A DNA stretch of 64,000 nt from Musa acuminata AAA Group (GCF_036884655.1 NC_088354.1:18167001-18231000); one strand, 5' to 3'. Counted from the first letter of the stretch, positions 26,239 to 38,890 are shown. Made by a program: numbers and translations. The notes: generated from the letters alone by a model not told the origin.

Positions 26239-26995
26239 GCTCTTGTTGACAAAGGTTGGTCGGACAAATGAATACCGAGCATGACTCAAGTGATGAGGAC
26301 AATGATGAACTTGAACTTCGAACACTAAATCTTAATAAGTTTATTAAACAAAAATCTAAAATAGACAATGAATTTGAATGAAGGAAGAGGCCAAAAAAGA
26401 GGAAGACAACCAAGGATGAATCAAGAACTTCCAAAGGTGAAACGACGAATTGGGTTTTGATGGGCTTCGACTACAAGGCAAGTAACTCAACTCTCTTGAA
26501 TTATCTCTAACGCAACACCATTATCCTCGCACTCCCAGTTGCTAGTTGCCGTTTGGCATCCAACTCCCTTGACTTCTTTTGTCTCTCTACACTACAAAAG
26601 CTCTAGTGTTGTGTAGAGAGCTTTTGTTGACAAAGGTTGGTCGGACAAATGAATACCGAGCATGACTCAAGTGATGAGGACAATGATGAACTTAAACTTC
26701 GAACACTAAATCTTAATAAGTTTATTAAACAAAAATCTAAAATAGACAATGAACTTGAACGAAGGAAGAGGCCAAAAAAGAGGAAGGCAACCAAGGATGA
26801 ATCAAGAACTTTTAAAGGTGAAACGACGAATTGGGTTTTGATGGGCTTCGACTACAAGGCAAGTAACTCAACTCTCTTGAATTATCTCTAACGCAACACC
26901 ATTATCCTCGCACTCCCAGTTGCTAGTTGCCGTTTGACATCCAACTCCCTTGACTTCTTTTGTCTCTCTACACTACAAAAGCTCTAGTGTTGTGT
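26239..26995 (+). repeat. 381-bp tandem duplication carrying a small open frame
   Basis: Copies at about 26239-26614 and 26620-26995 are nearly identical. Each holds a frame starting NTEHDSSDEDNDEL, followed by a basic stretch RRKRPKKRKATKDES and WVLMGFDYKAS. The second copy is open for 84 codons (26637-26891); the first has an internal TGA (about 26379-26381). The acidic-then-basic composition suggests a fragment of a nuclear protein gene or of a transposon. I do not recognise the family. Confidence 0.7.
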
Positions 26996-27687
26996 TCGTT
27001 CCGCAGGTCAAAATGTACTAATCTCGCCTAAAACATCATTTTTCAGAAAAAAAAAATTGGTTTTTTTTTTGTTTGTCAAAATTGGTTTTCTGGTAAAAAA
27101 TTAATAGAAAAATTCTTTTATGATCCATAAAATAGATTGTATTACAAATAATGCTAGTTGCAAGATGAGCTATATAACTAATTTCATAGTATTTATAGGA
27201 ACATTATGATCCAAATACCTGTGGAGGTCGGCCAAGGCGTGTCGAGGCCGGAGAAGATGACGACGCTGGGACGGCGGCGTCGGCTCGAGGGAGGTACCGA
27301 GAGAAGGTGGCGGAGAACGAGCTCTCCTCCTCTATGATTAGTATTCTTCTTCTTCTTCCTTCGTCGTCGTTTCCTCTTCCTCTTCGATCCTTCGTCGGAT
27401 CCTAATCATTGTGGAGTGAGTTCAATCAAACAACCCACATAACTTCTAATTCCCGGTGAAATTACCAGATCAATAGTTTCCTTACGATACGTTGACACAG
27501 TTCGGGCTCGAACCTGATCTCAGCCCGAGCTCGAACAAGGAAAGCCTGGTTCAAACTTGGCTTGGTTGCACCCCCACCAGCTCAGCCACCCTTTGGCTTT
27601 TCTCCTCCATCCTTGTGCACTCTCCTCTCGGACACTGGCCTCCATCTTGCAACCCTCGATACCTTCGCAGAGAGTTCTTGGCGACCG
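26996..27687. other. Upstream region of the GT47 gene
   Basis: A T-rich tract (about 27040-27075) is followed by a GC-rich patch (27220-27320) that resembles a fragment of a dispersed element (GTGGAGGTCGGCCAAGGCGT). The last 200 bp are the probable promoter and leader of the GT47 gene. No gene was supported. Confidence 0.45.
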
Positions 27688-30600
27688 ATGGCCGGAAAGC
27701 CGCTGCCCTCCGCGGCCACGGCCGCCTGCTCTATCCAGCGCTCTCTCCTCGCTGTCGCTGCCCTTACCCTGATCTGCTTCAGCCTCCTCTCTCTCAGATC
27801 CCTCCGCTCGTCTCCCCAATTTCCCTCCCCGGAGGTACTCGAAGTATAACAAGAAGATCTCTCTCTATTTTGTGTCGTATTCTCCTTCTGTTCTTTCATT
27901 TCCTGCAATGTCACTGATTCTTGATGCTGAAGGTGGCTGTGGCCGAAGTTTCCAGCGATCTTTCCAGCCGGATGCTGGCCCCTTCCTCGATCTACCACTC
28001 CCCGGACGTCTTCTTGAAGAACTACGCGGAGATGGACAGGAAATTTAAGGTTTTTATCTACCCGGATGGGGATCCGAATACGTACTTCCAGACACCGCGG
28101 AAGCTGACTGGGAAGTACTCCAGCGAGGGGTACTTCTTCCAGAACATCCGCGAGAGCCGCTTCCGGACGGAGGATGCCGATCAGGCCGACCTGTTCTTTG
28201 TGCCCATATCGTGCCATAAGATGAGAGGGAAGGTTAGAGTTTTCGAGATCTTTGTGCTTCGTTCCACATCTTTTTATTGTCACTGTAACCTCTGTATCTA
28301 TGCACTTTTGATTCTTTCCTTCATCTAGGATACTTTCAGCTTACTAGTTAGCACTAAGTATTATCATTACATCATTTTGGTTGTACAAGGTTTCGTATGT
28401 GATTTAATGTGGTATATTTACTAGGTGTGTTATATATATGGTCCGTAATTGCAATAGGAAAGGGACCGAAAGAACGAATCCAATATGTGAATATTCTCTG
28501 CCAAAAACCTGTACCTCCTACAGGCAACTGATTATAGTTTTAGTTTAAATGACTCTCAACTGATTCAGAGAACTCTAGAGGCTCAGCCAATACAAGAACA
28601 ACATAATGTTGGATCAATTATAGGGTTCTACCGTACCTATTCCAGTTAACTATGTCGAAGAGAAGTATAATATACTCACTGATGATGGTATGTTTCAGAC
28701 GTTCATTTATGCATGTCATGCCAGAATGTTTACGTTTTCTATAAATTATGGATGCATCAAAAAGTAGGTCCTACAATATGTGAATATGCTCTGCCAAAAA
28801 CCTTTACCTCCTACGGGCAAATGATTATAATTTTAGTTTAAATGACTCACAATGGATTCAGAAAACTCTATAGGCTCAGCCAATACAAGAAGAACATAAT
28901 GTTGGATCAATTATAGTGTTCTACCATACCCATTCTAGTTAACTATGTCGAAGAGAAGTATAATATACTCACTGATGATGGGCATGTTTCAGACTTTCAT
29001 TTATGCACGTCATGCCAGAATGTTTACGTTTTCTATGAACTATGGATGCATCAAAGAGTAGGTCCTACAAATTATTTTTACATGGGATGATGTTACAGTC
29101 ATTTGGGAAAATTGTCTATCAAATTTGGATATGGTCGTAGTTTGTTTGCTGAACAAGAAGGCTTTTACTGCATTTTGGTTGATCTTTTTCCTTTGTACAT
29201 TTTTTTTTTCTGTTTTGCAGGGCATATCATATGAGAATATGACCATCATAGTTCAAAATTATGTTGAAAGCTTGATAAGTAAATATCCATATTGGAATAG
29301 AACCATGGGTGCAGATCACTTTTTTGTAACTTGCCATGATGTTGGTGTGAGAGCATTTGAAGGACTTCAAATGGTTGTCAAGAATTCAATTCGGGTTGTC
29401 TGTTCGCCAAGCTATGATGTTGGTTACATCCCACACAAGGATATAGCTCTTCCCCAAGTGCTGCAGCCATTTGCTCTGCCATCAGGAGGAAATGATATTG
29501 AGAACAGGTTGAAACCTGACTTGAGCAGATGTTTCTTTTACATGATTGGTTCTAGGGCACAGGTAATAGACATCATGTGACAGTTATAGCTGGGGATTTA
29601 TGTTATTGATCATTGGGTTAATCGCGTTATACCAACCTACATGATCCAGCTTCTGTATTTACATCCAATGCTGATTAATATACTGGCATTGTGTTGTACA
29701 TATATATTGATTTATTTAACTTCAATTATTTTCATTGTTGCAATTTGAGGAGTGCACCAAAAAGTGTTTTATCTGCATTTCTAAAGGTGTTAACCTATAG
29801 TTCAGTTAGCATACTTGTTTGCCTCAAAGCCTAGTCAATTCATTGTGACCTTAGAATAAAAGACAATGACCATGCACTGATAACTTGCTTTTCTTGAACC
29901 CTTACACAAACACCAGGACTATACTTGGATTTTGGGCAGGCCATAGAAACTCAAAGATAAGAGTCATATTAGCTCGTGTATGGGAGAATGACACAGAGCT
30001 TGCCATTAGCAATAATCGCATAAGCAGAGCTACTGGAGAGTTGGTCTATCAGAAGCAGTTCTACAGGTCGAAGTTCTGCATATGTCCAGGTGGTTCCCAA
30101 GTCAACAGTGCTCGCATAGCAGACTCCATTCACTATGGATGTATTCCAGGTTAGAACCCCATCATTTAATTACTCAGGTAGATGGATATATTATCATCAT
30201 GTAGTCCTAGTTCATTTGAATTTGTTATCTGCTGTTGTTTTCTACATAAGTGCAGTTTGCTAACCAGAGTTCATTTTTCCAATTTGCAGTAATTATATCC
30301 AATTACTATGATCTGCCATTTAATGACATCCTTGACTGGCAGAAGTTCTCTGTTATACTCAAGGAGAGTGATGTCTACCAGCTTAAGTCTATTCTGAAGT
30401 CCATACCACATGAGAAGTTTGTTGAGTTGCATGAGCACTTAGTTGAGGTATGCCATCATTAATTTCTAGTAATGAGACATAAGATCGACTGGCTGGAGAA
30501 GTGCTTAAACCCAATTCTATCAGCAAATTATATCGCTAGTTGAACTTTGGAGAAAATTTCAGTTGTGCAGATAAACTTCCAATGTTTTCCAATTGACACT

Positions 30601-31621
30601 AAATGTTAACAAAAGATACAATCATATCCTGCCGTCAGCTTTCATTTAAGCCTTGATGAAAAGCTGAATTGTGGTTGCACATTAGGACTCGATCTGCCAT
30701 CCTGGTAAGAGCTTTAACAAAAGATGTTGCACAACGTGCCCATTATAAATCAAGGCAAGGCAAGTCTAATTATACCTCTAAAATTTTTTGTTGTCTATGC
30801 CAAGTTGGAAAGTCAGATCTTATTATGCAACAAGGCCAACTTTCCTTAAGGTTCATGGATGAAAGTTGATACTATGACTTGATGGAAATTACTTAAAACT
30901 TTAGGAAGTCTATTGGCGAAAGTTGAAGCTAGAGATCTAATTAAAATTTGCCCCAAAGATCAAGAACTAGTGGTGTGTTTTGCTCTACTTTTAGTTGTTA
31001 TACTGAAAATATCTGTATGTTCCATGCAATCAAAGTTCATTGTCTTTTTTAATATGGACTCTCTAAATCCCAAGTTGCTTCAAGATGAGGCATCAGAAAT
31101 CAGCAAAGATAAAATAGGAGGAAATGCTGCTAATAAAGAGCTAATGACGAGCCGTAATATCTGACTCTCATGTCCTTTGTGGTGAACTTATCGTGTTGAG
31201 AAGAACATGAAGAGTACTTTGATTCTCAATTATTTCAGGATTTTCCTTGTGTTTGTCTTATAAAAAGAGAAAAGTTACAAGAGGTGTAACTTCTATTGAA
31301 AAATGTAAAATGTTTTATTTGCTTCTATTTGTGAAATCTTAGACTCTTAAATATTTTATTTGCTTCAAATATGTGATGACTCTATGCATAGTTATATTGT
31401 CATATCACCACTTGAATGTTTCTTACTTCATTCTTCACTGTTTCTGTAGTTTTCTTGTGATGGATTTTGTCATAATTTGAGATTGAAGAGATATTAGGCT
31501 GTATAGGAGACGAGAACTTGGGGGATTGTCAATAAATAAATTTTAGTGGTCCTTTTGTTTTAACTGGAGACCTATATTGATCCTCCATCATCATAAAGTG
31601 GATGCTTGAGGCATTTGACAA

Positions 31622-31707
<86 letters not shown>

Positions 31708-31763
31708 TGTATATATATATATATGTATGTATGTATGTATATATATATATGTATGTATGTATG

Positions 31764-31796
<33 letters not shown>

Positions 31797-32776
31797 CTTC
31801 TTGATATTCTTGAAGTTCAGGATCAGAAAGATATCTCTTGCAAGGTGCTGGTGCTGATTTTTGAAGGAAAGTGGTGGTGTGTTTCAAGTTACTGCACATT
31901 TGAGATTCTCGTAGAATCTTGTAAGTTGAGACCATATCCTTGTATTTAGGGGAGTGAGAGTGTGTGGTCTGTGGTCAATGGTCGCAGAGAGATGAAGTAT
32001 GGATTAAATGTTCATTCTAAACAAGCTTTATGTGAGACTCTAGTTTGTGGCTTTCTAGAAGAACACAAGAATGCAACAGTTAATCCCAAATATTAATATA
32101 TATGCACGAAAACAATATTTTCTTTTGTTAAAAGAATAAAAAAGAATAGGCTCTGCTGAAGCCTTGGTTTGTGAAGAACTAAACCTAGATATCTAAGGGA
32201 AGCATGTTTGTTTCTTTGTAACTGGCATCCATGTTATCTGCTAGCCCCTTGGAAAATCACGACTACTGTGTTTGTGGCATTTGATCCAAAGCATCATTCA
32301 GATCACTTTGCTTGTTAAATTGCACAGTTTAACACTTTTGCTTTGTCCTATCTGTTGTTTCATTTTTGTAGTATGTGAAACACTAGTTTGATCTTCCCCC
32401 CTGCTTAATTCAGACTTTTGAGCTTGGTAGATGGCAAGTAGAACTTTCTGTATGCAGTATCTTGAATTATCAACATATGACACAAGTTTTGTGTAAATGG
32501 TATATGAAAGACATGCTCCATTAAAGGAAATAAATATAATTATTGACAAGTAACAATTGTAATGCCTGTCTTAAAGAAGGGTTACATTTAATAGCATCAT
32601 AAGACTTCAAATGCCACCAATTGCTTTCATGTTTTAATTTTCTTTCCCTTATTTTACTTTTGGTCTGTTTTCAGGTTCAGAAGCACTTTGAATGGCACTC
32701 ACCTCCAATACCATACGATGCATTCCACATGGTAATGTACGAACTTTGGCTACGGCACCATGTCATCAAGTACTGA
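27688..32776 (+). CDS. Exostosin-family glycosyltransferase (GT47), type II Golgi membrane protein
   Basis: Exons 27688-27834, 27933-28232, 29221-29507, 29917-30149, 30290-30447 and 32675-32776 join in phase to 408 residues. A short basic N-terminus is followed by one hydrophobic segment at about 19-36 ([18 protein letters not shown]), typical of a Golgi type II anchor. The lumenal exostosin domain shows [90 protein letters not shown] and [20 protein letters not shown]. It ends in [17 protein letters not shown]. Members of this clade are predicted glycosyltransferases of cell-wall polysaccharides or arabinogalactan glycans; the acceptor cannot be read from sequence. Exon 1 and 2 are GC-rich, later exons AT-rich. 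All frames are open. The 2.2-kb last intron holds a large microsatellite. Confidence 0.93.
28481..29070. repeat. 293-bp tandem duplication in GT47 intron 2
   Basis: Two copies, about 28481-28773 and 28774-29070, each beginning CAATATGTGAATAT.CTCTGC and ending near AGTAGGTCCTACAA. Divergence is a few percent. The duplication lies entirely within the intron before exon 3. Confidence 0.85.
31627..31797. repeat. (AT)n / (GTAT)n compound microsatellite in GT47 intron 5
   Basis: About 170 bp of alternating AT and ATGT units. The long open frames across it, made only of Tyr, Ile, Met, Val and Cys, are artefacts of the repeat. Confidence 0.95.
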
Positions 32777-35454
32777 AAGCAAGTTCACAGACCATACAAT
32801 TAATTCTGCTTTTTATTAAGTTGTGAAGTGGTACATAAGGGGCCCTGGATTTTGGTATATATCCCTGCGGAAGGTTTGCAAGAATATATTCAGTTTTTTT
32901 CTTATCCATTCAATCAGACACATTAATCCAATATTTGATCACATAGAGAAGTATGAACAGAAATGCAGGCGTAGGCACAAGCTCAGAACTTGCTGCTTAA
33001 GCATTTTCATGTTCGGATGGATATTCATCATTTTGCATTCACTGACAGAGGGGTGTGACAGAAAGTTGGCAGCAATATGAGCTCAGAGGTAGATTGATCT
33101 CTACTTGTCTCACTGCTGCCTCGCACTTGATCATGTAATTTGGATGGTACGCTGAGTATCAGATCCGCGGTTTTTGCGTCTCATTGTATCTGCATCGACT
33201 GTAATAATTTTGGATTTGCCCTTTGTCTGACCATTGAACAGGTGGTAGTTCCATCAGTTCTTGTATACTGTAAGCAGATGAGAGATGACAAAAAAACATA
33301 ACTGGATGGTTTGTAATTGGAACATAACTGGTGGAAGTATCTGTTTCATCATAATTTCTTCTGTAACCCATTTTCTTTTATCCTAATCGATTTGAGAATA
33401 GATACAGGGGAATCAAGGCTGCCTTCAGCAGAAGGCCTTGGACTGCGCCAGTATGCAACATGAGTTTCTGTTGCATTAGTATGTCTTCTCAGGGACGGAG
33501 GGGAAGATCGAGTAAACTACCAGAGACTGGTTGTCAGGTGAATTACTAATTCATATTGTTCTTTCTCTTGGAGGTAGGCTTTGGATGTGACATCCAAAAT
33601 TTTCCTTCTTTTAAATTTACAATATGTGAGAAACACATCATCGTAGTCCACCAACTTCCAAATCTAATATGTTGGTCAAATTTTGTGGGTTTCCGTGTGT
33701 TTGGACCTTAACCGATCTCTAATATTATTCGTACCATTCGTTTAAATGTTTCCTTTTTCCCTCTGTGCTCGATGTATCTGCAGGATAAAAGCATTCAGTG
33801 CGACCAATATGCACAAATCGAGCAAAACATCTATCTAATGCATCCACTCAGACAGAAACATTCAGAGGGCCCGATGCTCCAATCGTGCACTTAATGCAAG
33901 ATCAAAGAAATCTTCATAGCTTTTTTATGGACATGATCTTTTAATACTCGTTAATTATATTTAGGTCCATAATTATCCCTATTAACGTTAAGATAATATT
34001 TATGTTGGGGTAGACACTGAAAGATGTTTCACATTAGTAAGAATTAAAAAAAAATCAGGTGATATGCTGCACTAGGTTTTACTCAAAATTTTACTTTACT
34101 CTTTTGAGTTCTTACCAAGTGGGATTATTATTATTATTATGTTTTGCTCCTCTTTCAATATCTATATATTCTCTTAAGATCACTCACTCCCCTATTCGTG
34201 TGATGATTGAGAAGGTCAAAATGCAGTTGTGACCAACATCTACCTCTCTTTTTTTTTTTGTTTTGAACCTTGACACTTATTCTATGTTGAGAATTTAAAT
34301 CAAACTAGACAAGGTAAACACTAGATTTAACTCAAAAACTTAAATATGATAATGTAACTTGTCGTAATAGATACTTTATGAAGTGATAACAGGACACCCT
34401 CGAGAACCTGATACCAACTATAGTAGCTTACTCTTTCTAATAACCTCCCTAAATCGTGAGAGTAAAACAAGTGTAAGAGCGTTGGGCTCTTCTTTTTCCC
34501 ACTCGGATCTTAAAGAAAATATGCTAGTTTCTTGATGCATCATTATATTTGGAGCTCAATTTGGCTACGTAAGATATAGTAGTGCATCCTTCCTCCCATG
34601 GTTCAATGGTTGGAATACGTTTAAACTTTAAAGACCTTTAGAATTTGTCCATCGGTATACCCTCCTTTGTACAAATCAATGACACCAGGGAAACGATAGC
34701 TGGGTTCACTGTAAGGGAGGGAACCTTACAGTGCGGGTGGAGTCGATGGAGAAGGCCATGAGAGGGGCCTAACGCAAGAAACATAGGGTTGCGAGTGCAC
34801 AGTAGAGAAGTGTGGGTGTGGGAGGGCAAAGAGAGCCGGAAAAGGGGGGAGGCCACGATGGGCCTGACCGTCGAACCAAGCGGGGCCATCTGGTAATGGA
34901 GGCTGATTCCATTACCATATTGCTGATGATGATGATGATGATATCATGAGGACTAGAGAGAGGAAAGCTTACAAGTGACCTCCGCTTTCTTGTATGTATG
35001 TAGTCATTTGATGATTTCATTGTGTGGAGGTCTTCTACCAAGTGGAGCTTAGGCTGACTATAGTCAAACAAGTTGTGCGAGATTTATGCTCATCGATCAC
35101 TCATGAGGGCAAGAAAGCCACCAGATACAAACCTTGGCAGTTTCTCGGAAGACCCTATAAACAAACCAAAGGCTTCTTCGTCATTTCGAGGGATGTCTTT
35201 AAACACTTGGACAAGTCTACTTCACTCTCCTTAGAGCCGACCAAAAGTGAAGAGTAACCAATGCCAATGCCTAGCTTCTCAGGACACACCCTCCTTCCAG
35301 GCCCCAAGGGTGCCAGTTCAATCTCCTTGGTCCTATAGTCATTAGGGTCTGCCTAGATAATCCTGATAAATATTACCTTTGGACTAATTAAAAGAGTTCT
35401 TATTAAATATATCGAGGAATCTCTCAATTATCGTATTTGTTATGAGTAATTAAA
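32777..35454. other. Intergenic region after GT47, no gene seen
   Basis: About 2.7 kb. The first few hundred bases are the likely 3' untranslated region. A GC-richer patch at 34.66-34.95 kb has an open frame on the minus strand without known motifs. A short GAT/ATG run occurs near 34923-34942. Nothing supported. Confidence 0.5.
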
Positions 35455-35860
35455 ATATTTTAAGTTTGATTGAGTTGGTTACGTAGATAATAATAAAAAT
35501 ACTCGGCCTTTGGCTTACGAGTGATTTCATGGATAATTAAAAAATAAGAATGTGTTGCTCTCTTGATCTCTTCCGAGATGACATATATCGTAGCTACAAG
35601 TATCACACGTCAAACAATTTAGTTTTGAAGAATTCTAGTAGATCTATAAGAATCCTGTCTTTTATAGGCGCATCAAATATATTAAAGTTCGACATGATTT
35701 TATCGGTGAACTACCAGATAAAGGCAAATTTTAGATAAACTATTATATCACCAAAAATTAGTTTGTCGATATCTTTATAAAAACTTTAACAAAAGAAAAA
35801 AAATTAATATTTAACTTCAAATTATAACTATTTTAAATTAAGGAGCATGATGAAATATAA
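35455..35860 (+). mobile_element. Decayed Ty1/copia RNase H fragment
   Basis: Translating across several frames recovers the order of a copia RNase H end: a remnant of the GYAF-GSGVISWSSKKQ block (seen as GLRVISWIIKK), then ECVALL, then YIVATSITRQTI, then a remnant of the RTKHI-VRHHFIREL block, and finally FVDIFIKTLTKEK. Multiple stops and frameshifts interrupt it. No LTRs were found around it. It is an old fragment with no coding capacity. Confidence 0.65.
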
Positions 35861-37384
35861 TCCAAAACAACTCATCTGTTTGAGAATTATTCATTTTGTT
35901 TTGGAACAATTTAGATAGACGATGAACATGGATTGTTTCAGCCAAATAGATGGGGATGAGTTTTGTACGTGGACGAGGATAAGAAGATATATATTAGGCT
36001 TCGGTGATTTCTTTTTTATTTAAAAAACATTTTATTTTATTCTTTTTGACATCTAACTTGCCGAGTAAATGACAAAATTGATTTGAGATAAGAGATCGAG
36101 TAAAAAAAGATCAACAGATTGCATTGAGATTAAACTCAAGAGCATCGATTTCTTCTTGGATTACATTTCACCATTTGAGTTGTTAATTTGATAGCATGAA
36201 CAAAAAAGAAAAATTCTTAGGCTGCTTTTGAAGAGAAATAGAAGTTATAAAAGCTCTATATCATTACACCTTATAATTTAATGGTGTAGGAATTAACCGG
36301 CAACCAACTTGGCCGATGTTTCACTCTGCACATTACTACTACCACGATAGCACACAGAAAATGAATGACAAAAACGAAAGATTCTCGAGGCAAAGGTTTT
36401 ACGTCGCTCGCTCATTGTCGTTGCCACAGCACATAAAAAAACACAACCTGCGGCAAACAAAGCATGGAGTGGCAGGGTCCTACTATATGAGACACCCATC
36501 CAGCCTCGTCTCACTTGGGTTGTGAGGTGTTGATACATCGATGTTTTGCGCCGGTCACCACGATCGCCGTAGAGGATGGACAACGAGTGAAGCGATAGGC
36601 AACGAGACCATTTTTGCCCAAGAGCAATGGACGACGAGTGAAGCGTGGAGCACATTTCCGGTAGAACTATTTCACCCTTTCTTTTTCTAATGATATGAGA
36701 ATGCTCAAATGCCGGAAGATGATATAAATTCAGTCAAAACATTTAATTCTCGTGAGCAATTCACATTAGGAGAAGATTTACGGGCGAATCCCCCAACACC
36801 ACATCAGCAAACTTTTGCGTGATCACAAACAAAGAGAAACCAACCAGCGTGCGGTTTGCAGAGATCTTGTTAGCACCGACGCAAGCGTCACAGCAGCCGT
36901 ATTCTCGATGGCGGTCGCACCGATCATACTTGGAGAATTCGCTAATGAGATTGTATAGAGTACACAAATTGGTTATAGTCGCGGAACGACAAGATGTAAC
37001 CTCAGTAGTAGGGGATGCAAGCATATGAATCAACCAAACAATCCTCTCCTCTTTCAGGACATGAATTATTTTTTTGGCAGTCTTTGACTTGGAACACCCT
37101 GTGCATATTAAGTAAATCAAGTGAATTTCTCTACGATATGTTGTAGAATCTCAACAATTTTAATGTTGTAATCTTGCTGTTTCATTCAGGATGATCAAGG
37201 CAAGAACGGCAGAAAAATCATCTATTAACAAAAAACTCGATTTCAATCTGAAGAACTTCCTCACAATTTCATGATATTTAAGTGCAGCATTGACAACATA
37301 ATAGGAAATAGGAGAAAATGTTTCTTTCAACTTCTTTTCTCTATCTACGGTAATGTATTCATAATAGGAAATAAAATAGTCTCT
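35861..37384. other. Intergenic region, no gene seen
   Basis: About 1.5 kb between the copia fragment and the F-box gene stop. Near 36540-36660 a phrase like GACAACGAGTGAAGCG is repeated twice about 60 bp apart. Otherwise nothing recognised. Confidence 0.5.
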
Positions 37385-38557
37385 TCATTCCAACAACTCC
37401 TCTTGTTGACCGCATGGCCGTAGCGTACTAGAATAAGGGATCAACGATGGGTAATAGAATCCCAGTGATGCCAGCTTCTTGATTTCTCCATCCTTCATAC
37501 TGTAGCTGTGTACCTCGTCATATACGGTGAAAACAAGTAGCGTGGTAGTGGCCACCTCGCTCAGCGTGACGGAGCTCACGTTGAGTGGTTCCTTGAACCC
37601 CATCGGGGTTAAGCTTATCTCGTGCTTCTTCACCCATATTAACACACCGTTGCTTCTCTTCTTCAGAAGCCACAGAGCGAACACCTGAGAAAACCTACTG
37701 TAATGGATCAGGCAAAGCGACTTTCCCTCCCACTTGGCGATCCCAATGATGTCAGAGGAGTCGATGGTTCTTCTTTTCGGCAGAGCGATGATCTGCGTGC
37801 ACTCTGTCCTCATGTCGAAGCCGACGACGTATGGGTTGATATTCATGTACGATCTCAAGTCCGACGCCCAGAACACGGTCTCGCCGCAAACAACCGGGTG
37901 ATCCAAGTCTAGTTCCCTCCCTCCAAAGTCGAGATGCTTGTCCATCGTCCATGTCTTGGCCACCGAGTCGTAGACCCGGCAATGGTGCAACGAGCTCCAT
38001 TCACAGGTTGGTGAGAGGTAGACCAGCTTATAATCTTTCGTCACTCTACCGCCATCGTTCGTGAAGCTCACCGCGATGCCACCCCTTGAACACTCGCCCG
38101 ATGGGGTGGGTAGTTGATACCGAGTCCTACGGGCCGGGTTGAAGACATACAAGCTATGACGGATAGCATTGGACGATCCATTGTTCTCATGCAAGACGAA
38201 GACAAGGCCACCGGCTGACCCAAGGATGAAGGCATTGTTCTTGCTCAGAAATTGACGGCTGGTTCTGGGCACATCGGCGCAGGGGTCAACGAGGAGGAAG
38301 GACCTGAAGGTAGTGTAGCACTTAACAAAGAATCCGGAGATGGCTTTGCTGCGATATGATTGTGAAAGGAGGAAACGGGAATCTGACGAGAGCTGGTGGA
38401 AGGTCTTGCAGACAGATAGGAGTCCGAAGAAAGTCTTCGCCGGGAGGTAGGAGAGGATCTCTGCGAGCACGTCGTCGGGAAGGAGACAGCTTCCGGTTCC
38501 GGGTTTCTCCTGACCCACGAAGTCGATGCTAAGGCTATTCTTGTGCATGCTCGTCAT
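37385..38557 (-). CDS. F-box protein with F-box-associated (FBA) domain
   Basis: A single uninterrupted exon of 390 residues from the ATG at 38557 (a second ATG three codons on, at 38548, is also possible). An F-box lies at about residues 24-62 (LLPDDVLAEILSYLPAKTFF, CKTFHQLSSDSRFL), the part that binds SKP1 in SCF ubiquitin ligases. Residues from about 90 onwards resemble the plant F-box-associated region: GSAGGLVFVLHENN, LYVFNPARRTRYQLPTP, VYDSVAKTWT, VVCGETVFWASD and VGFDMRTECTQIIALP. The C-terminal region would select the substrate, which is unknown. A TATA box lies about 45 bp upstream and a foldback repeat just beyond it. The frame is intact. Confidence 0.9.
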   Translation of the reverse strand: MTSMHKNSLSIDFVGQEKPGTGSCLLPDDVLAEILSYLPAKTFFGLLSVCKTFHQLSSDSRFLLSQSYRSKAISGFFVKCYTTFRSFLLVDPCADVPRTSRQFLSKNNAFILGSAGGLVFVLHENNGSSNAIRHSLYVFNPARRTRYQLPTPSGECSRGGIAVSFTNDGGRVTKDYKLVYLSPTCEWSSLHHCRVYDSVAKTWTMDKHLDFGGRELDLDHPVVCGETVFWASDLRSYMNINPYVVGFDMRTECTQIIALPKRRTIDSSDIIGIAKWEGKSLCLIHYSRFSQVFALWLLKKRSNGVLIWVKKHEISLTPMGFKEPLNVSSVTLSEVATTTLLVFTVYDEVHSYSMKDGEIKKLASLGFYYPSLIPYSSTLRPCGQQEELLE

Positions 38558-38599
38558 AGCTGCAGACAAGATGAACGAGGAAGACTAGACTCCTCCCTT

Positions 38600-38608
38600 C
38601 TTATATAG
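38600..38608 (-). promoter_or_regulatory. TATA box of the F-box gene
   Basis: CTATATAAG reads on the minus strand 43-51 bp upstream of the ATG at 38557, implying a very short leader if it is used. Confidence 0.6.
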
Positions 38609-38611
38609 AGG

Positions 38612-38890
38612 GAGATTCGTAAACCGAATAGTATTAGGAATCTTACAGTAACACTACTACTAATACTATGAGATTCTTACTAATCCTACTAGTAATAATA
38701 CTATGAGATTTGTAAACCGATTAGTATTAGGAATCTGACAGTTACGTAACTGTGAGATTCCTACTAATACTACTCGGTTTACAAATCTCCGAAGGGAGGA
38801 CGGAGTGCACGCTGAATGTAACTGTGAGATTCCTACTAATACTACTCGGTTTACAAATCTCCGAAGGGAGGACGGAGTGCACGCTGAATG
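38612..38890. repeat. Foldback and direct repeats upstream of the F-box gene
   Basis: A long imperfect inverted repeat is centred near 38748. The left arm (from about 38704) reads GAGATTTGTAAACCG..TAGTATTAGGAATC, and the right arm (to about 38794) is its complement. A partial extra arm occurs at 38612-38652. To the right, a unit of about 73 bp (AACTGTGAGATTCCTACTAA to GGACGGAGTGCACGCTGAAT) is repeated directly at about 38747-38819 and 38820-38890. The structure resembles a small foldback/MITE insertion or local rearrangement. Confidence 0.85.

Noticed and set aside
27582..28283. Minus-strand frame of 233 codons
   Set aside because: Shadow of GT47 exons 1 and 2 and the intron between them.
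29508..29580. Open continuation of GT47 exon 3 to a stop at 29578-29580
   Set aside because: Only the splice AACAG|GTTGAA to CAG|GACTATAC restores the conserved [13 protein letters not shown], so this part is intron read-through.
31602..31949. Open frames of about 115 codons on both strands
   Set aside because: They are made only of the (AT)/(GTAT) microsatellite and translate to Tyr/Ile/Met/Val/Cys strings inside an intron.
34638..35071. Overlapping minus-strand frames in a GC-richer patch
   Set aside because: No recognisable domain, no splice-compatible neighbours and low-complexity content.
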